Assembly (NCBI GenBank): GCA_963970005.1 | Contig: CAXAMN010027395.1 | Coordinates: 383,455 to 447,454 of the forward strand | DNA length: 64,000 nucleotides | From: Durusdinium trenchii | Lineage: Eukaryota; Sar; Dinophyceae; Suessiales; Symbiodiniaceae | Reading direction: 5' to 3' | Shown here: positions 1-11,709 of the stretch, piece after piece | Layout: the number at the start of each line of letters is the position of its first letter | Position numbering within the stretch: position 1 is the stretch's first letter | Notes under the pieces: model-generated | The model's database searches: none | Seen by the model: the letters and a program-made list of their open reading frames with translations, nothing else | What the model was told of the DNA's origin: nothing | Translations under genes and position numbers: made by a program

Positions 1-497
1 ATGGGGTGTTCACTTTGACTTAGACTGCACTGACTGATGGTCCATGAACGCTCAGTTTGTCACCTCCATTTTGGAAAATAAGGCAGAGTCATTGGAGTCT
101 GATGTGATTGGATTTGCTTGACAATGTTTTAGCTGTCCAGAGGGCATGTGGCCGACCGTGCAAACATGCGATAATGATGTCATGTTGTTCCATGAGTCAG
201 CTAGAGGGGCCAAACAGGCTCCGAATCTTTGATGTTGGGTAAACCCCTGAGTCTTTCACGTAAGTCAAGGTTTGCCAAGAATGGAGTAAATCCACACCTG
301 ATGAATGATTAAAGCGTCGCATCTCTTGGTTGGGTGGGAGTGTTTTTTGACGTTTTGACCGTGCAAAAATGGTGCTCCAGTGCTCTAGTTTGTGCTCACT
401 GTTACAGCTATTAGGCAAGACCCAACATATACATATATATATAAGGACTTGTCCTTCTTAAGTCCACCATCCAACTCCTCACCCAGACGACAAGGCT

Positions 498-1026
498 TCA
501 GGCCTTCTTGGATCCCTGCACGCTTTGCCTTTCGTAGCGCCCCCGTGTCCACCAACCAGTTCGATCAGGCGCCCCAGTGAAGAAGCTTCCAGTGGCACCG
601 AAGGCACGCTTGGCCGCACGCTTTGCCTGTAAACTGAAGGCATACAGCAGCTCTGATGTGACAAATGCCATTTTCAACTGTAGAATGCTCCAAAAAGAAT
701 CCCATGCACACAAGCAGTTGGGCCAATCAATCACCCTGAGAGCCAAAAGAGTTTTAATTTGCATCCCTAACAGGCTAATGAGTCCGCTTGTTTGTTGACG
801 GTTGCTGAACGGGGTATCAACACGGACCGTCCGGAAGGAGTTTCAATCAAAGGAACGGCACGGGTCACTTGAGGATCCCACAGAGCAGGAAGCTAGAACG
901 AAATCACAGAACCGAAGTCGTGGGGGAGAAGCCAGAACGAGGCATCAACCGAAGAAACCGAGAGGTCAAGAGGCTCAGCCAGTTCGAAGCTCTTGGTTTT
1001 GCTGACACCGAGAGTGGTGGTGTTTT
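498..1026 (-). CDS. Possible two-exon minus-strand gene fragment
   Basis: Two short coding-like stretches on the minus strand. The upstream one (about 1026 down to 907) reads TTLGVSKTKSFELAEP then SVSSVDASFWLLPHDF and could end at a GT donor just before its stop. The downstream one (about 636 down to 498) follows a good acceptor (pyrimidine-rich ...TTTACAG) and reads AKRAAKRAFGATGSFF, then APDRTGWWTRGRYERQ, to a stop. Product unknown. The plus strand is also open across 802-1005 with an Arg/Gln/Glu-rich reading, so the strand is not certain. Confidence 0.25.
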
Positions 1027-1361
1027 GCAGACAGGAGTCAGAAATTGATGCCTGGTGAACTTCCCAATCCAAGTAGCAGCAAAGCAGTACATGCTTCCAA
1101 GCCACATGTCAGAGAAGGTTGGTTGGATAGTCGGATGGTTCGGTCGTTTAGGTGGTGGATGGTTGCTTGGATTGGTTGGTCCATGTTGGTCCCACTCTTG
1201 CACCATCCAATATTGATAGAATAAATAGATGATGTGCCACCATGCGCCATTTGTCATCCCCCAAACACAGGATGCAAACATATACAAACAGTATAATATG
1301 TAGATCGATTCATATAATTAATTACTGGTTTGTCCTGTCCCCTTCGCCCCGGGTGGTGCAG

Positions 1362-1443
1362 GATTTCTGACCTCCGCAGTTGGTCGGTTTGTCGCTACAT
1401 CGCCCTGGTTTCATCGGGGCACCGGAGCCCATGCGACAGGCAG
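1362..1443 (+). CDS. Possible 82-nt exon
   Basis: A GC-rich 82-nt segment lies between a credible acceptor (GGTGGTGCAG) and donor (GGCAG|GTGCTC). Two frames are open across it (one reading FLTSAVGRFVATSPWFHRG), so the phase is unresolved. No recognised family. Confidence 0.3.
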
Positions 1444-2155
1444 GTGCTCCAGGCAGGGCAGGGGCGTCAAGCTTGGATCGTGATGCTCTGAAAAAGAACA
1501 TGAGGTTTGAGCTAGTAGCTAGCAGGAGAATCCATGACTGGCACGTTCAATGTTGATACTGCGGAAATGCGGATGCTGGATCGAGAGACCGCTTTGGATA
1601 GGTCGCAATTGATGTGCACACCAACATGACTCAAGCGCAGTTGAAAAGAAGCGGATGTTGCATTTAGGTACCTTCCGAGCCCATATGAAAGGAACACACC
1701 TTCATTTTCCCAGCCAGGTCAGACCGCCGGGGACCTAGAAGCGATCCGCCGGTTTTGGGGGGAGAGGGACAGAGAGGTGGGGTCAACCCGAAAGTGAAAG
1801 CACCAAGGCAAGGGAACTCCCTTTTTGCCAAGTGTCAACATGTTTGTGGTTGGAGTCGGAATACTCCAAGATCTGGAAGTTCCAAGGATGAAGGGCGATC
1901 TTCAGCCCAGTGGATGGGCAGATGTTTGATCTATCCCAGATGGCCGCCATCTCCTTGATAATTACTGTACTTACAGTAATTACTCTATAGTGACATGGGC
2001 TGTGCTAGATGAATGCCATATTTGTGCACTGCGTATGCAGCATGCCATAGGCAAGATACAGCTGGTTCATTGCCAGCATAGACGTCTACCCGAGAAACCT
2101 TGCGCCAGACCAAACCAAACTCCGCACACTTAAAAATACAAGACAATTTGGTGTA
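1444..2155. other. Stretch without a supported gene
   Basis: Nothing here shows both splice signals and a convincing frame. A Gly/Lys-rich open segment at 1755-1958 on the plus strand has no supporting features. Probably intron or intergenic DNA. Confidence 0.4.
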
Positions 2156-2159
2156 CTAT

Positions 2160-2743
2160 TCCCAAAACATCACCAAATCAAAACCAGAACCAGCACTGGC
2201 ACCAGTACCATCACTACAACAGTCACGGCCCGGGCCATGACACCCACGACGGCCCCTCACTGAAGGTCCTAGCTCCAGCACCAAAAGCCACAGTGGGGAG
2301 CCCCGGCAAGCCACCAGTGCAGATTCTGAGGTACTGACAGAGTATTTTGACCAGAAGTTGTTAGACCGCGGCCACATTTCATAGGCATTGGATTGTAATG
2401 GTATGATGGCTGAAATAGGGCCTTGTAGATCACACAGGTCCATCGATCCAAAAACTCAATGACCATTCCTCGGGAGGCCACAACAATTGTACTTGCTCCT
2501 TTAGTTGATTACCAGAGGTGACCACTGAGGTCCTACCAGGTGGTTATTGCCGACGAATCTCTCTCGTTGGTTCTGCACTGCACGAAGTACCTGGAAGAGG
2601 TTCCGTCGTCCAATCCGAAGCTCTCTCAGGGCGAGTCCACCGCGGCTTCTCCCTCATTGACACCGCGTGCGTCTCCGCCGGCCCGGGACCAGAGGATGAA
2701 CTCCATTGAGATGGGTGGTGCGGTTGAGATAAATCGGTCTTGA
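2160..2743 (+). CDS. Two-exon 3' end of an unknown His/Asn-rich, Ser/Pro-rich protein
   Basis: Exon one (about 2160-2330) reads Asn/Gln/His-rich NQNQHWHQYHHYNSHGPGHD and then SLKVLAPAPKATVGSPGKPP, ending in phase 2 at a donor (CTGAG|GTACTG). Exon two starts at 2530 after ACTGAG. The joined codon is AGG, and the frame continues SYQVVIADESLSLVLHCTKY, then a Ser/Pro-rich tail (TAASPSLTPRASPP) and MGGAVEINRS to a TGA at 2741-2743. The 199-nt GT-AG intron is phase compatible. Neither exon has an obvious initiator ATG, so the 5' end lies upstream. I recognise no domain. Confidence 0.5.
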
Positions 2744-2764
2744 GGTGAGTGTTTGCTAGTTGGA

Positions 2765-3040
2765 TTATATATCATCGATATAATATATATATATTATATG
2801 GATATCACTGAATGATGTTGTTTTCAGATTGTTCAGCTGGATTTTGTTGCCAGTTGAGTCCATCAAGTGGCTTTCGGGGTCTCGTTTCGTGGCAAGCTTG
2901 GTTTCGTGGAGGCGCATATTGTCGTGGATGTGGACGAGGAGCCCACCAAAGGCGCATAGCGTCGAGGCGTGACCTCTTTGAGTTGACATGGTTTCTTCGC
3001 AAAGGCAAGGGTTTGTCGCAGACCCCACAAAAAGGCTAGA
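2765..3040. other. Coding-like segment, strand unresolved
   Basis: On the minus strand one frame reads STLCAFGGLLVHIHDN and LHETKLATKRDPESHL with balanced composition. On the plus strand a different frame is open from an acceptor-like TTTTCAG to a stop at 3038 and reads basic (RRIASRRDLFELTWFLRKGK). Both look protein-like, and splice sites do not decide between them. Confidence 0.25.
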
Positions 3041-3859
3041 GGTTTTGCCCAACAATCCTCATTACCCCTCAAAGCAAATATACTGTAAGTGTCTCCTCAC
3101 CACAACTGTGTCCCGGACATGAGGGGTTTGTTGGATGCAGGAGGAGAAATGAGCCTATGCTGAGACCTACTGTACCTGGGTCTTGCACTCCATTACCCAC
3201 CACCCAACAACCCCATTGGTGTATCTAGTGTTTGCTTTGCGCACCCTCTTTTGCCAGGTAGGACGCATCTCCTGGCGACAGCTGACAGAGTTGCACATGT
3301 TGCGAAACAAAAACAGAAACAAAAAAAGAGTTGGGCGATGGCTCCAAAAGTGGCGAGGTTCACATTTGCAGCGGACATGGGTTGCAAGGTTTGGACTCAC
3401 TCTCGAATCGGCAAGAGGCCTATATAATCCTATGATATCCTATGTATAATCAGAGAAGCTCTTCTGGAGTTGAGCAATTATGACTTTTCTGCCAAGTGTT
3501 TTTTAGCACTTATATAGATGGTTTTTTGTGTTTTTTGTTTACAAGTTTACAACCAATATTTGTGCTCATGCTTGCTGAATTACCATGAAGCCAAGTTTGA
3601 TCACGCTGTTCCAAGAATCAGCAGCTGAGATGCACCGTATACATAGCCGATTCCGCAAGTTAATCACATTAGCCCGCTTTGGGGGGCCCCCAGAACTTGT
3701 AGGTCCAATCCAGACTTGAGGACCGCCCAACATTCGATGGTCTTTGGCATTGCGGCAAGAGACCTGGGGGTTCGATTGTTCATTGCCGGAATGGCGTATA
3801 TAGTATATATGTGATGTCACCCGTTGCTTTGGTACAAAGAAACAATCTTTCAGGCTGAC

Positions 3860-4136
3860 CATGGCCAAGGAGCTGCGGGTATCCGGGGACTGGAGAAAAC
3901 AACTTTGGTGCATAGCAAAGGAATCAGGGAGTAGATCCTGTTGTGGTGCTTTCCCTCACTTCCTACTAAACAACCATGAGTCATTTGGCCTAACCAAATC
4001 ATTTCAGGTTGGTCAAGTGGTCAAACATAGGAATTATAAAGGAATGTGCAAAGATTCCTTGGCTGACGGAGGCGTTCGATTTCTGACCCAACTATCCCCA
4101 TCTCTTTTAACAACTCCAGGAAGTGAGGACTATTGA
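3860..4136 (+). other. Open segment carrying a GGVRFLT motif
   Basis: The frame is open and reads GGVRFLTQLSPSLLTTPG near 4067-4120. The hexapeptide-like GV[RK]FLT recurs at 11537 and 15124. It may be a remnant of the repeated domain described at 12-17 kb. No clear exon borders. Confidence 0.25.
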
Positions 4137-4429
4137 ACTGCATGGACTCATTTTGCTGTGACTTTGAGAGCTGGAGCTCTTAGCTTGAGTTTGCTTGAAC
4201 ATACATCAGCACTTGCTACACTGCTACACACACCCAGCCACCACCCCACTCATTAAACTCCACATCCACACACTCATGAGTACACCAGCCTACGCCTTTG
4301 AGCCAAGCTGGTGGCAACATGAAGCTCTTGAAGCAGTACACGACGAGTTGTTTTCTCCTTGGGATAGGAATGGAACGTGTTCACACATGTACAGTACAGA
4401 TTCTTTCTATACACAGAGTTTTTCTGGCA

Positions 4430-4904
4430 ATGGCGCCTGCACCTGAGTCAGCCCCTGCCAGTTCCGCCCCAAAAGCTGCGGACGAGACCCTCCCCGCCCA
4501 GCCGACAGAGGTTGCGGTGGAACCCCCTGCGCAGCCGGCTCCAGCGGACACAGCACCAGTCGAGCCCCCACTAGCACCGCAGCCGGCACCGGCCCAGGCG
4601 GCACCGGCCCAGGCGGCACCGGCCCAGCCAGCACCGGCCCAGCCAGCGCCCACGACGTCAACCCCAGAGGCGACCACGCCCGGTGCGACGCCGGTGGAGC
4701 CACCTGAACCGCCAGAGCCGCAGGCACCGGCAGAGCAGCCGGCGGAGCCCGCGGCGGAGACGGCCGTGCCCATGGAGGTCACAACGGCACCGATGCCGTC
4801 GGTGGCAGATGTGGAAGCACAGAATCGTTTCTCGGCTAACCGTCTAACCAGTGGATATCAGTGGACCTTGACGCCGTTAATGCCGTTTTCTGATAGGTCC
4901 AAAG
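4430..4904 (+). CDS. First exon of a Pro/Ala-rich coiled-coil protein
   Basis: ATG at 4430 lies 13 nt after a clean acceptor (TATACACAG), which would suit spliced-leader trans-splicing. The frame opens MAPAPESAPASSAPK and continues as a 130-residue Pro/Ala/Glu-rich, probably disordered region containing repeats of APAQA/APAQP. It then becomes ordinary sequence (VADVEAQNRFSANR) and ends in phase 1 at a strong donor (AAAG|GTAAGG). The frame is also open upstream to 4298, but the codon context there looks non-coding. Later exons at 5084, about 5370, 6257 and 7016 probably belong to the same gene. Confidence 0.6.
4586..4645 (+). repeat. Four 15-bp tandem units inside the Pro/Ala-rich exon
   Basis: GCACCGGCCCAGGCG occurs twice, followed by two GCACCGGCCCAGCCA variants, encoding APAQA/APAQP blocks. 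An in-frame coding minisatellite. Confidence 0.75.
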
Positions 4905-5083
4905 GTAAGGTGGTCCATCATGTTTATGCAGTTGCAGCTCAGCCGATCGAATGCCATTTCTGATACGCCTTTGGATCCACCAAATCCACTCCAAAGTTTC
5001 TCCCAATCCCATGTTTGTCCCAATCCACGCCTTCTGCAAGTGCTTCGATCCATCAACATCAACTGAGTTGATACGGTCTCAAG

Positions 5084-5160
5084 GCTGGGCTGAGCTGGAG
5101 AACGCCTTTGTGGCATTAGAGGCAGAACGAGATGGAGACTTGGCTGGCTTTTGGGGGAGC
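5084..5160 (+). CDS. Coiled-coil exon, probable exon 2 of the Pro/Ala-rich gene
   Basis: The acceptor GGTCTCAAG|GC gives phase 1 entry, matching the phase 1 end of the exon at 4904. It reads GWAELENAFVALEAERDGDL and then AGFWGS. The donor AGC|GTTAGG gives a phase 0 end, though a second possible donor (AATT|GTAAAG) lies just downstream. Heptad spacing of L/F/A fits a short coiled coil. Confidence 0.45.
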
Positions 5161-5369
5161 GTTAGGGTCAATTGTAAAGTAATAGGGTGATGGGACCGGT
5201 GAAATTCAACATCGATTCAGGAGACTCACTTGGGTAGAATTGAAGAGCGGGTGGGAAAGAAAGTGTTGAAGCCGGGCAGTATCGCATAGGTGGTGTTATA
5301 GCTCCGAGGAAAGGATTCTCAACCCTTCTCTCACATGTCGCTCTTGGACACTGAAGCGCGCGTCACGAG

Positions 5370-5545
5370 GATTGAAGAAAGAGGTGAAGCTCCTCCGACA
5401 ACAATGCCTCGAGGAGAACCTGAAGGACGCCCCCTTCGCCTCTCGCGACGACGGATCTGGATTCTCCGGATTCGGTGGGGCCGAGACAACGAATCCAGGA
5501 AGGACCTGTGAAGATGTTGAGGACTGGAGCAGGACAATGACAAAG
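5370..5545 (+). CDS. Coiled-coil exon of the Pro/Ala-rich gene
   Basis: Reads LKKEVKLLRQQCLEENLKDA, then a Gly/Ser stretch (DDGSGFSGFGGAE) and EDVEDWSRTMTK, ending in phase 0 at donor AAAG|GTCAGC. The exact acceptor is uncertain (TCACGAG or ATTGAAG). A second frame beginning MSLLDTEARVTRIEE is open over the first part but stops before the donor. Confidence 0.5.
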
Positions 5546-6256
5546 GTCAGCATTGAGGGGTGTGTCGACTATAATATAAAGAAACAGATCTGAAAGCTTC
5601 ATTCGTTCATTCCATGGTTGTGGCTGTGATTGCTGTTGTCGTTGTGCATTGGGATTCCTGATAATCGCAAACACCCATGCCTCAACATGTATATGGCTGG
5701 GGCATTGATAGCAATCAGTGTTGCTCAATCGCATGAGATTGTGAGGATACAGATTCCGTTTGACATGTTCAAACAGCACAATTATTTTATGAATTCTTAT
5801 TCATATGAAAATAGTGACTAGTGGAATTAGGCTCTTCTTCACGAGCAATTTGTTGGCGAAGTGAGATGATTGCAGGTGGTTTCCAGATGGTTCTCCAGCA
5901 GTGGTTTTGGGCTCATGAGCAGAAAATCATTGTCTTCAATGTGATTTCACTGAGCAGTTCTTCATGTTTGACCTTAAGAGCTACATGATGCCTAAATACA
6001 CATGAAACACCACTGGATCATGGAGGTACGTTGAGTTGCTTGATTCTGTCCACGTGGTTAATGATAGCATATCCCAGATACGGTATGATACAGTACAGAT
6101 TTGGGCGACCATGGCAGAATCAACAAAAGTGACAACAACAACAGCAGCAGCAGCAGCACCAGCGAAAAGCACAAGAACAGCAGCAAGACAAATGACACTC
6201 CGTTCTGTTTGTGTTGTTATTTGCCAATCTCCTCGAACTTGGCGATCTTGTGGGAG

Positions 6257-6325
6257 CATGGACGACCCCGAGGCGTTGCTTGCATTGGAAGAGATGAGCT
6301 TCAAGGGGGGTCCAATGCAGTCCAG
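6257..6325 (+). CDS. Short acidic exon, probably of the same gene
   Basis: Reads SMDDPEALLALEEMSFKGGP then MQSR and ends in phase 2 at a strong donor (TCCAG|GTATGT). The upstream frame is open through a (CAA/CAG)-rich tract at about 6119-6190 (Thr/Ala-rich), so the exon may begin earlier. Confidence 0.4.
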
Positions 6326-7015
6326 GTATGTCCAGCTAGTCCATCGGTGAGCCATTGGCCACTGGTTTCGAAGACTTAGTAGATATCCCGCATAGTGGAA
6401 CTGTGTTGGATGTTTGATCCGTCATGCGGATCATGGCTGGTCAAGAACCGTCTCCCATTCTCAATGCTCGGCTACCAAGTTGCAATTTGCATCAATTTGC
6501 AACTCTAGTCCTTTACTCATTACTGCGCCAATAGCGGTTGCTGGGAATGAGCTGCCCGTCTCCATCAGTGTGAGCTGGTCCACCGGGAAAAAGAAACGGT
6601 TCCACGGTGCGACGGCCAAATCATCGGAGCGACGGAAGAGCTTGTTTTGGAGTTTGGGAACAAGGTGATGTCCAAATAACATCAAATAACACTCGGAGAA
6701 CTGTGTTACTTGAGCTTGTTTTGGAAAAGGTTTCCGAGTTTGGGAGTTTTGGAACAAGGTTATTTCCAGGTGTTTGGTGAACCAGACTGGATCTACCCAC
6801 CTTGACTGGATATTTTTGGGCCTGTCCCCGTGTAACAGTATTCGCACTGACCTTAAGTTGGATCCCTTCGTTAAAATGTCGTTGAACTTGAGGAGCTCCT
6901 GTCATGTGGTAACCTGCACAGCAATGTTATGTCATTCATTTGATGATTTTATATTTTTTGTAGCCACTGCAACCCCGGTGACTACCAACTGGGTATCTTT
7001 TTCCCATCAACACAG

Positions 7016-7071
7016 CCATGCGGGAAGATGGCATGCGCCTCTTCGGCGTAGGTGAGATTGCGGAAGAACTG
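7016..7071 (+). CDS. 56-nt exon reading MREDGMRLFGVGEIAEEL
   Basis: Between a strong acceptor (pyrimidine-rich ...CATCAACACAG) and donor (GAACTG|GTATGG). The phase 1 frame reads AMREDGMRLFGVGEIAEEL. A second frame (HAGRWHAPLRRR) is also open. Product unknown; it may continue the gene beginning at 4430. Confidence 0.4.
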
Positions 7072-7689
7072 GTATGGCTTCAACTATGATGCTTTGCCAG
7101 AATGGAGGGGTCGAAGCGAGCCTCTTGAGTCCAACAGCAGTTGAACTGTGATGAAACAAAGGAACAGGTTTGAACAAGTCGAGAGAATGTGAAGCCTGTG
7201 AGAAGGTTCAGTTCTTGTTTGATGATCATCTTGACTTCGCCAGCCAAGCAGGAGGTTTGTGTTGTTTCTGCTTGAGGGGGCACTTTGCGGGAGACCGAAT
7301 CATACTGTTCCGTGTGAAGATATCCTCTCCATGAGAATGCTGCGTTCAAGCAAATCCCTAATGGCCTTTTAAATCATGGACCCTCGCAGATGAAGGGATG
7401 TTCTTCGGGGCCTGATACCCATGCAGAAATTAGGGCTCCCATGATGCTTGGAAAACACAAAACTTTACAGTAATGTGACACAGCAACTCCCAAATGCGAC
7501 AGTACCACGTGCACGTCCAGCAACGGGCACGGTACCAGTACCATGTCCTGTTGACCGATCCAACAACGCCTTAGAGGTAACTGGACCATGCTGGACTCTT
7601 TTCTTTCCAATTGAAAGATCTTGGGTGAGGACGAATCAATTTGATCGGAACTTGATATTATATTGTTGGATGAAACATTGGCTCGATGA

Positions 7690-7862
7690 CAACTCATGCG
7701 TTGCATGTCGACGGAATGGTTTCCAAGGACAGCATCAAACCCCACCTCTTGACAGCCCACTACTGCCCCTCCGATGATGATGGCCTGGTGGTGCTGAGCG
7801 GTTGTGTGACCACCACACAGCCAATGCAGAACAAGGCCAGGGAAAACTGCGGCTTACTTAGA
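7690..7862 (+). CDS. Coding-like exon of unknown function
   Basis: The frame reads MTTHALHVDGMVSKDSIKP, then HYCPSDDDGLVVLSGC and TTQPMQNKARENCGLL with codon usage like the better-supported exons. Borders are not defined by clear splice signals and no family is recognised. Confidence 0.3.
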
Positions 7863-9548
7863 GCGCCTTCAAATTTGTTGATGGAAAAGGAAAACGAGGA
7901 ACATGTGCTATCAAGTGTTATTCTCCGTTTGTTTCATTGCATGTTTGCGAGCTTATCAGTTTGCGTGATTGGCTGTATGATCTGCTCGGTTCGACCTGAC
8001 CACTTGGGTGGGCCACTTTCTGAAGGTTTGCCATGAGGATATTTGTGGTTGAATGCAATTAGGAAATTGGCCTTTTCATGTAGACACGTTTCACGGTCGC
8101 GAAGAAGATACAGTACCTGGTTCAGCTGTCTCAGGACCAATTTACCACTCGCCTGACAAATGTGCCGTTGTGGTACGCACCACGTTGCACGTGTGCCTTG
8201 GAAACCTTCGGAAGTTAGGAAAATAATGCGGGGCCATCAATTTATTCCAGGGACTACCTCCTGGTAGGGGGTATGTACCACGGGCCCCTGGAATTATATA
8301 GTTAAATACTACTAATAACCATTAATAACCATAACATGGAACGGAATAGAAGCCGAGCTGTGGTGTTTAATGGTGTTTACGTATGTTTATTATATAGAGC
8401 TCCAAAATCATTTGTGATATGCCTCACCAATGGGTTTTTGTGGTTCAATCCACATTGAGAAGCCTCAAGAATGAAAGAAAAACACGGTAAAAAATATGCA
8501 GCTGCACACTATCTTTAGGGGGGATGGCAGACGGGGAAGATCCTAAGGGGCTTGTTTGAGGCCTGCTCGAGTTTTGGGTTGCAAATTTGGGTTGCACCAT
8601 GTTGCTGGAATTCCATGGAATCCCGTGACTGTCGTGACTATTGGATGGTAGTCCATTTGTACTCCCTTGGGAGGTGCTGGTCGGTCCCTTTTGTACTGTG
8701 TAACCCGACATCGCTGTGTCTCGCTGAGGGCAATTCGTGGCGCCCATCGCTGTGTCACGCTTCGAAGGCATCCGACAGTGCAGCGCCAGTGTGACGTGGC
8801 AACGAGCAGACGGGCGGACGGGTTGGAGACCAGGCGTTTGGGTTCAAGTGTTTGGAGATTTGGATTGCATCTTTGAGACGTATGTTAACCGGAACCCCGA
8901 TCACCCATTGTCAACCGGTTGTTGATACAAAAACTTTGGCACATTACAGTTCCATGGTGTTCAGTCCACAGATCCCAGTTGTTTCAAAGTGTGAAGAGTC
9001 TCACGGAGGTTCGGTCCCTAATCCAAATCTAGTCACAGTCCGCTTGACCCATGTTTCTGGTGATCACGGGCATCACTGTTCATACAGCTGGAACAATCAA
9101 TCAGATGACTTCAAGCGAAGGCTTTGGATCGCTCCACTGCAGAATGCTCATAGTGGAGCTTGGATGACACACAATACCATATTTTCGAACCCGCAACATG
9201 GCATTGCTTGGCAGAAAACACAAACACGCAAACAAGAAACGCACAAAAGAATTTGCTGGGCTATTGCAATTGACAGATTGCAGCATATTGATCATTATTG
9301 ATCAATCATATTGGAGCATCGGTACCAATCAACCAGAAGTATATTGCAGGTGCGAGACACATGAACGAAAAAAACACATAAAACATGCGTTGTTTATCTT
9401 TGTTTGCGGTTTGTCCATGACAGATTTATGCCTCAAACAATGTAAAACGTAATTTTGGACTCCGTCCGTGCGGTCCTCTTGTTCTCGCTTAAATGGTTGT
9501 CCTGCCACAATCTGGAACAAGGACAAACACGTTGGACAAAAACACACA

Positions 9549-9670
9549 TTTGGACCGACGTAACAAGAAGCTACTAGGAGCTCCTGGCATCGCTACTAGG
9601 AGCAAGGACGCTACTAGGGGCTCCTGGCCTTATTACTAGGAACAAGAAGCTATTAATTTTGGTTTGGACC
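9549..9670. repeat. CTACTAG array 1 with TTTGGACC flanks
   Basis: Core at about 9561-9655, made of CTACTAG/TTACTAG boxes separated by AGCAAGGACG-type and GGGGCTCCTGGC-type spacers. TTTGGACC occurs just before it (9549-9556) and just after it (9663-9670), resembling an 8-bp target-site duplication. Confidence 0.7.
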
Positions 9671-10074
9671 TTTTGGGTGTCGTTCGTGTTTCGACGAAGC
9701 CTCCGATTTGTGCAGGTCTGGGTGAATGACACGGACCGACATTTGTACATGAGGTTTCACAAGAAGCTTGGCCATCAACGCTGGTTGTTGTTACCAAGAA
9801 CACAAGCTGTCTAGTAGTAAATTATGCATTTTGTAGTGCATTTGGTACCATTTGGTCATTCTTCTGATGGATGTACTGATGTGCTTCTTTGTTTTTGTCT
9901 CCGGGAAATCGACTAAACAATCAGTGGTACTTACTTCAGATTGCGACCAAACTACTGCTAAAGGATGTCTCAAGCTGAGAGTGGATTGGTAGCTGCTGCT
10001 AGGCCGATGAATACTCATCATTGATGAGAAAGGTCTTGGTAGTGCTGTATTATTGTCTGTGCTGCAGGCTGCAC

Positions 10075-10320
10075 AGGGTAAGGATCGGTGTTGTTGATGT
10101 TGGAATTCCCTTGATGGTTTGTGCACTCCATGTGTTGAGCCATGAAGAGTCCAAGCTTTTTGCAGCACCAAGCCCTCTGTGTATTCCCCCAAATGAACGA
10201 ACTCCGTCACTGTCAAAACACGTGTTTTGCAGACAAAGCATCCTGAACGCACCAGGGCCTTCTTCACAGCCACAAATTGTTGCCGTGATCCCCCACATCC
10301 ATTTCTGGAGTCTTCGAAGT
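10075..10320 (+). CDS. Coding-like segment, unknown
   Basis: The frame reads VVDVGIPLMVCALHVLSHEE, then APSPLCIPPNERTPSLSKH, and remains open to a stop at 10332. No clear acceptor or donor. The minus strand is open too, so confidence is low. Confidence 0.28.
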
Positions 10321-10939
10321 GACACTTTATGAATCTCCAGTGAACATGTCACAGCAAGCAGACGTCTAAGATTCGCTGGTATCATCTCCGGATTTCCAGG
10401 AATGCCACACCGATGGTCGTTCACTTCTCCGGCTTGGCGTTTAGCACCCGCCGGGAAGAGAGCGCCGAACTGCCGCCCGGTTTGACCTTTAGGGGTGATT
10501 TAGAGTGCTCGTGCACGGTCCATTTGATTTAGAGGGGTTGGACGGTCAAAACAAAAGAATGGATAAGCAATGATAAGCAAATATGTAGATGCTTCGTTCG
10601 ATCTGGCCAAGGTGTCCTGCATACATTGGTCACGACGATTGCCCTCCATGTCGATCCACCTTGTATTTGTTATGAGAGCAGAACAAGCTCCGTTTTCCCA
10701 CCTTGGTAATTAGAGTGGTCGAACCTCCAGTGGCGGATCAGAGAGCTCGCCAGTGTTTGGTCTGCCATTGGAGAGCTCGAATTATTTTGGTTCTAAAGAT
10801 GTCGCCTAAAATTAACTTAACGAGGCTGCTAGCTGCAGACATTCTGCAATGTCCTTCAAACTGTTTGGTTCCTTTCTTGTTTTGCATTGATGGAGTGAGC
10901 ATATGGCATATTGGTTCAAATGTTTAACATATTTTGTAA

Positions 10940-10961
10940 ATATATATATATATATATATAA
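10940..10961. repeat. (TA)n microsatellite
   Basis: An uninterrupted run of TA dinucleotides. Confidence 0.9.
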
Positions 10962-11053
10962 ATTGAAATCTGTTTGAACGTGTCATTGATCCGGCACTGT
11001 TTATTGAATAGAATCTCGGTGCAACGTGTTTCACTGAATAGCATTCATCATGT

Positions 11054-11262
11054 GTGTGTGTGTGTCGTGTCATGGCCTCTATTCCTTCGTGCGCATTCGG
11101 TTCGCGCCGGCCGAGCGAAGCGTCGGTTTGCGCCTCGTGTGGCCTAAGGTCCTTGGCTCCAAACAAACTGAGAATCTCGAAGAACACGGCGGAACTTCCT
11201 GCGGTTGATGCCTGGAAGGAGCTGAGCCTTGGCGTTGGATATTTGGACTCTAGGACCGACAT
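11054..11262. other. Coding-like segment open on both strands
   Basis: Plus strand reads MASIPSCAFGSRRPSE and LPAVDAWKELSLGVG. A second plus frame reads YSFVRIRFAPAERSVGL. The minus strand reads SSAVFFEILSLFGAKDL. GC-rich and low in stops on all of these, so neither strand nor frame can be chosen from sequence alone. Confidence 0.25.
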
Positions 11263-11514
11263 GGGAGCATGTGGGTTCTACCGACATCATGAGCCTCATT
11301 GTATGGATGAAGCGACATGATTACAGGATTGTCCAGATGCATGAATGAGGACTCCATAATGAGGATAGATGATGGGACTTTTTTTCACAGAGATGATCTA
11401 GGTTGGGCAGTTTTGGACAGGTTTGAGAGATGCATTTGTTTTCTTCCAGTTCCTAAGCAACAAACTCTTGGAAGTGGAGGGAACATGTACAATGTACAGT
11501 TCTATGTCCCATGA

Positions 11515-11709
11515 TTGTGTTGCCTGGTGCCCAGCCACTTTGGCGGGGTCAAGTTTCTGACATTGGATGGGTTCCCCCGCCCAAACGTTGAAACGGAGAA
11601 GGGTGAGGTTGCTTTTGCTCCAACCAGACGCCGAGGAGAATGCTGCGGGGCACCTTTGCTGTGGAGAAACTCGGCACCGTCGCTACTTGGCGGCCGATTC
11701 AGCGTTTGA
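11515..11709 (+). other. Segment carrying a GGVKFLTLDG motif
   Basis: Reads HFGGVKFLTLDGFPRPNVE, then FAPTRRRGECCGAP. The motif resembles DGVRFLTCAG at 15124 and GGVRFLTQL at 4067, and it lies just upstream of the LPEGHRP exon, so it may be the end of a preceding repeat of the same domain. Confidence 0.3.

Noticed and set aside
4298..4429. Extension of the Pro/Ala-rich exon to an upstream ATG
   Set aside because: The extra 44 residues have unlike composition and span a strong acceptor at 4414-4416. The ATG at 4430 is the better start.
8852..9301. A 149-codon open frame on the plus strand
   Set aside because: Stop-free but with poor coding composition, no exon borders and no motif.
9791..10273. 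A 160-codon open frame on the minus strand
   Set aside because: Heterogeneous composition, no splice signals, and no recognisable motif.
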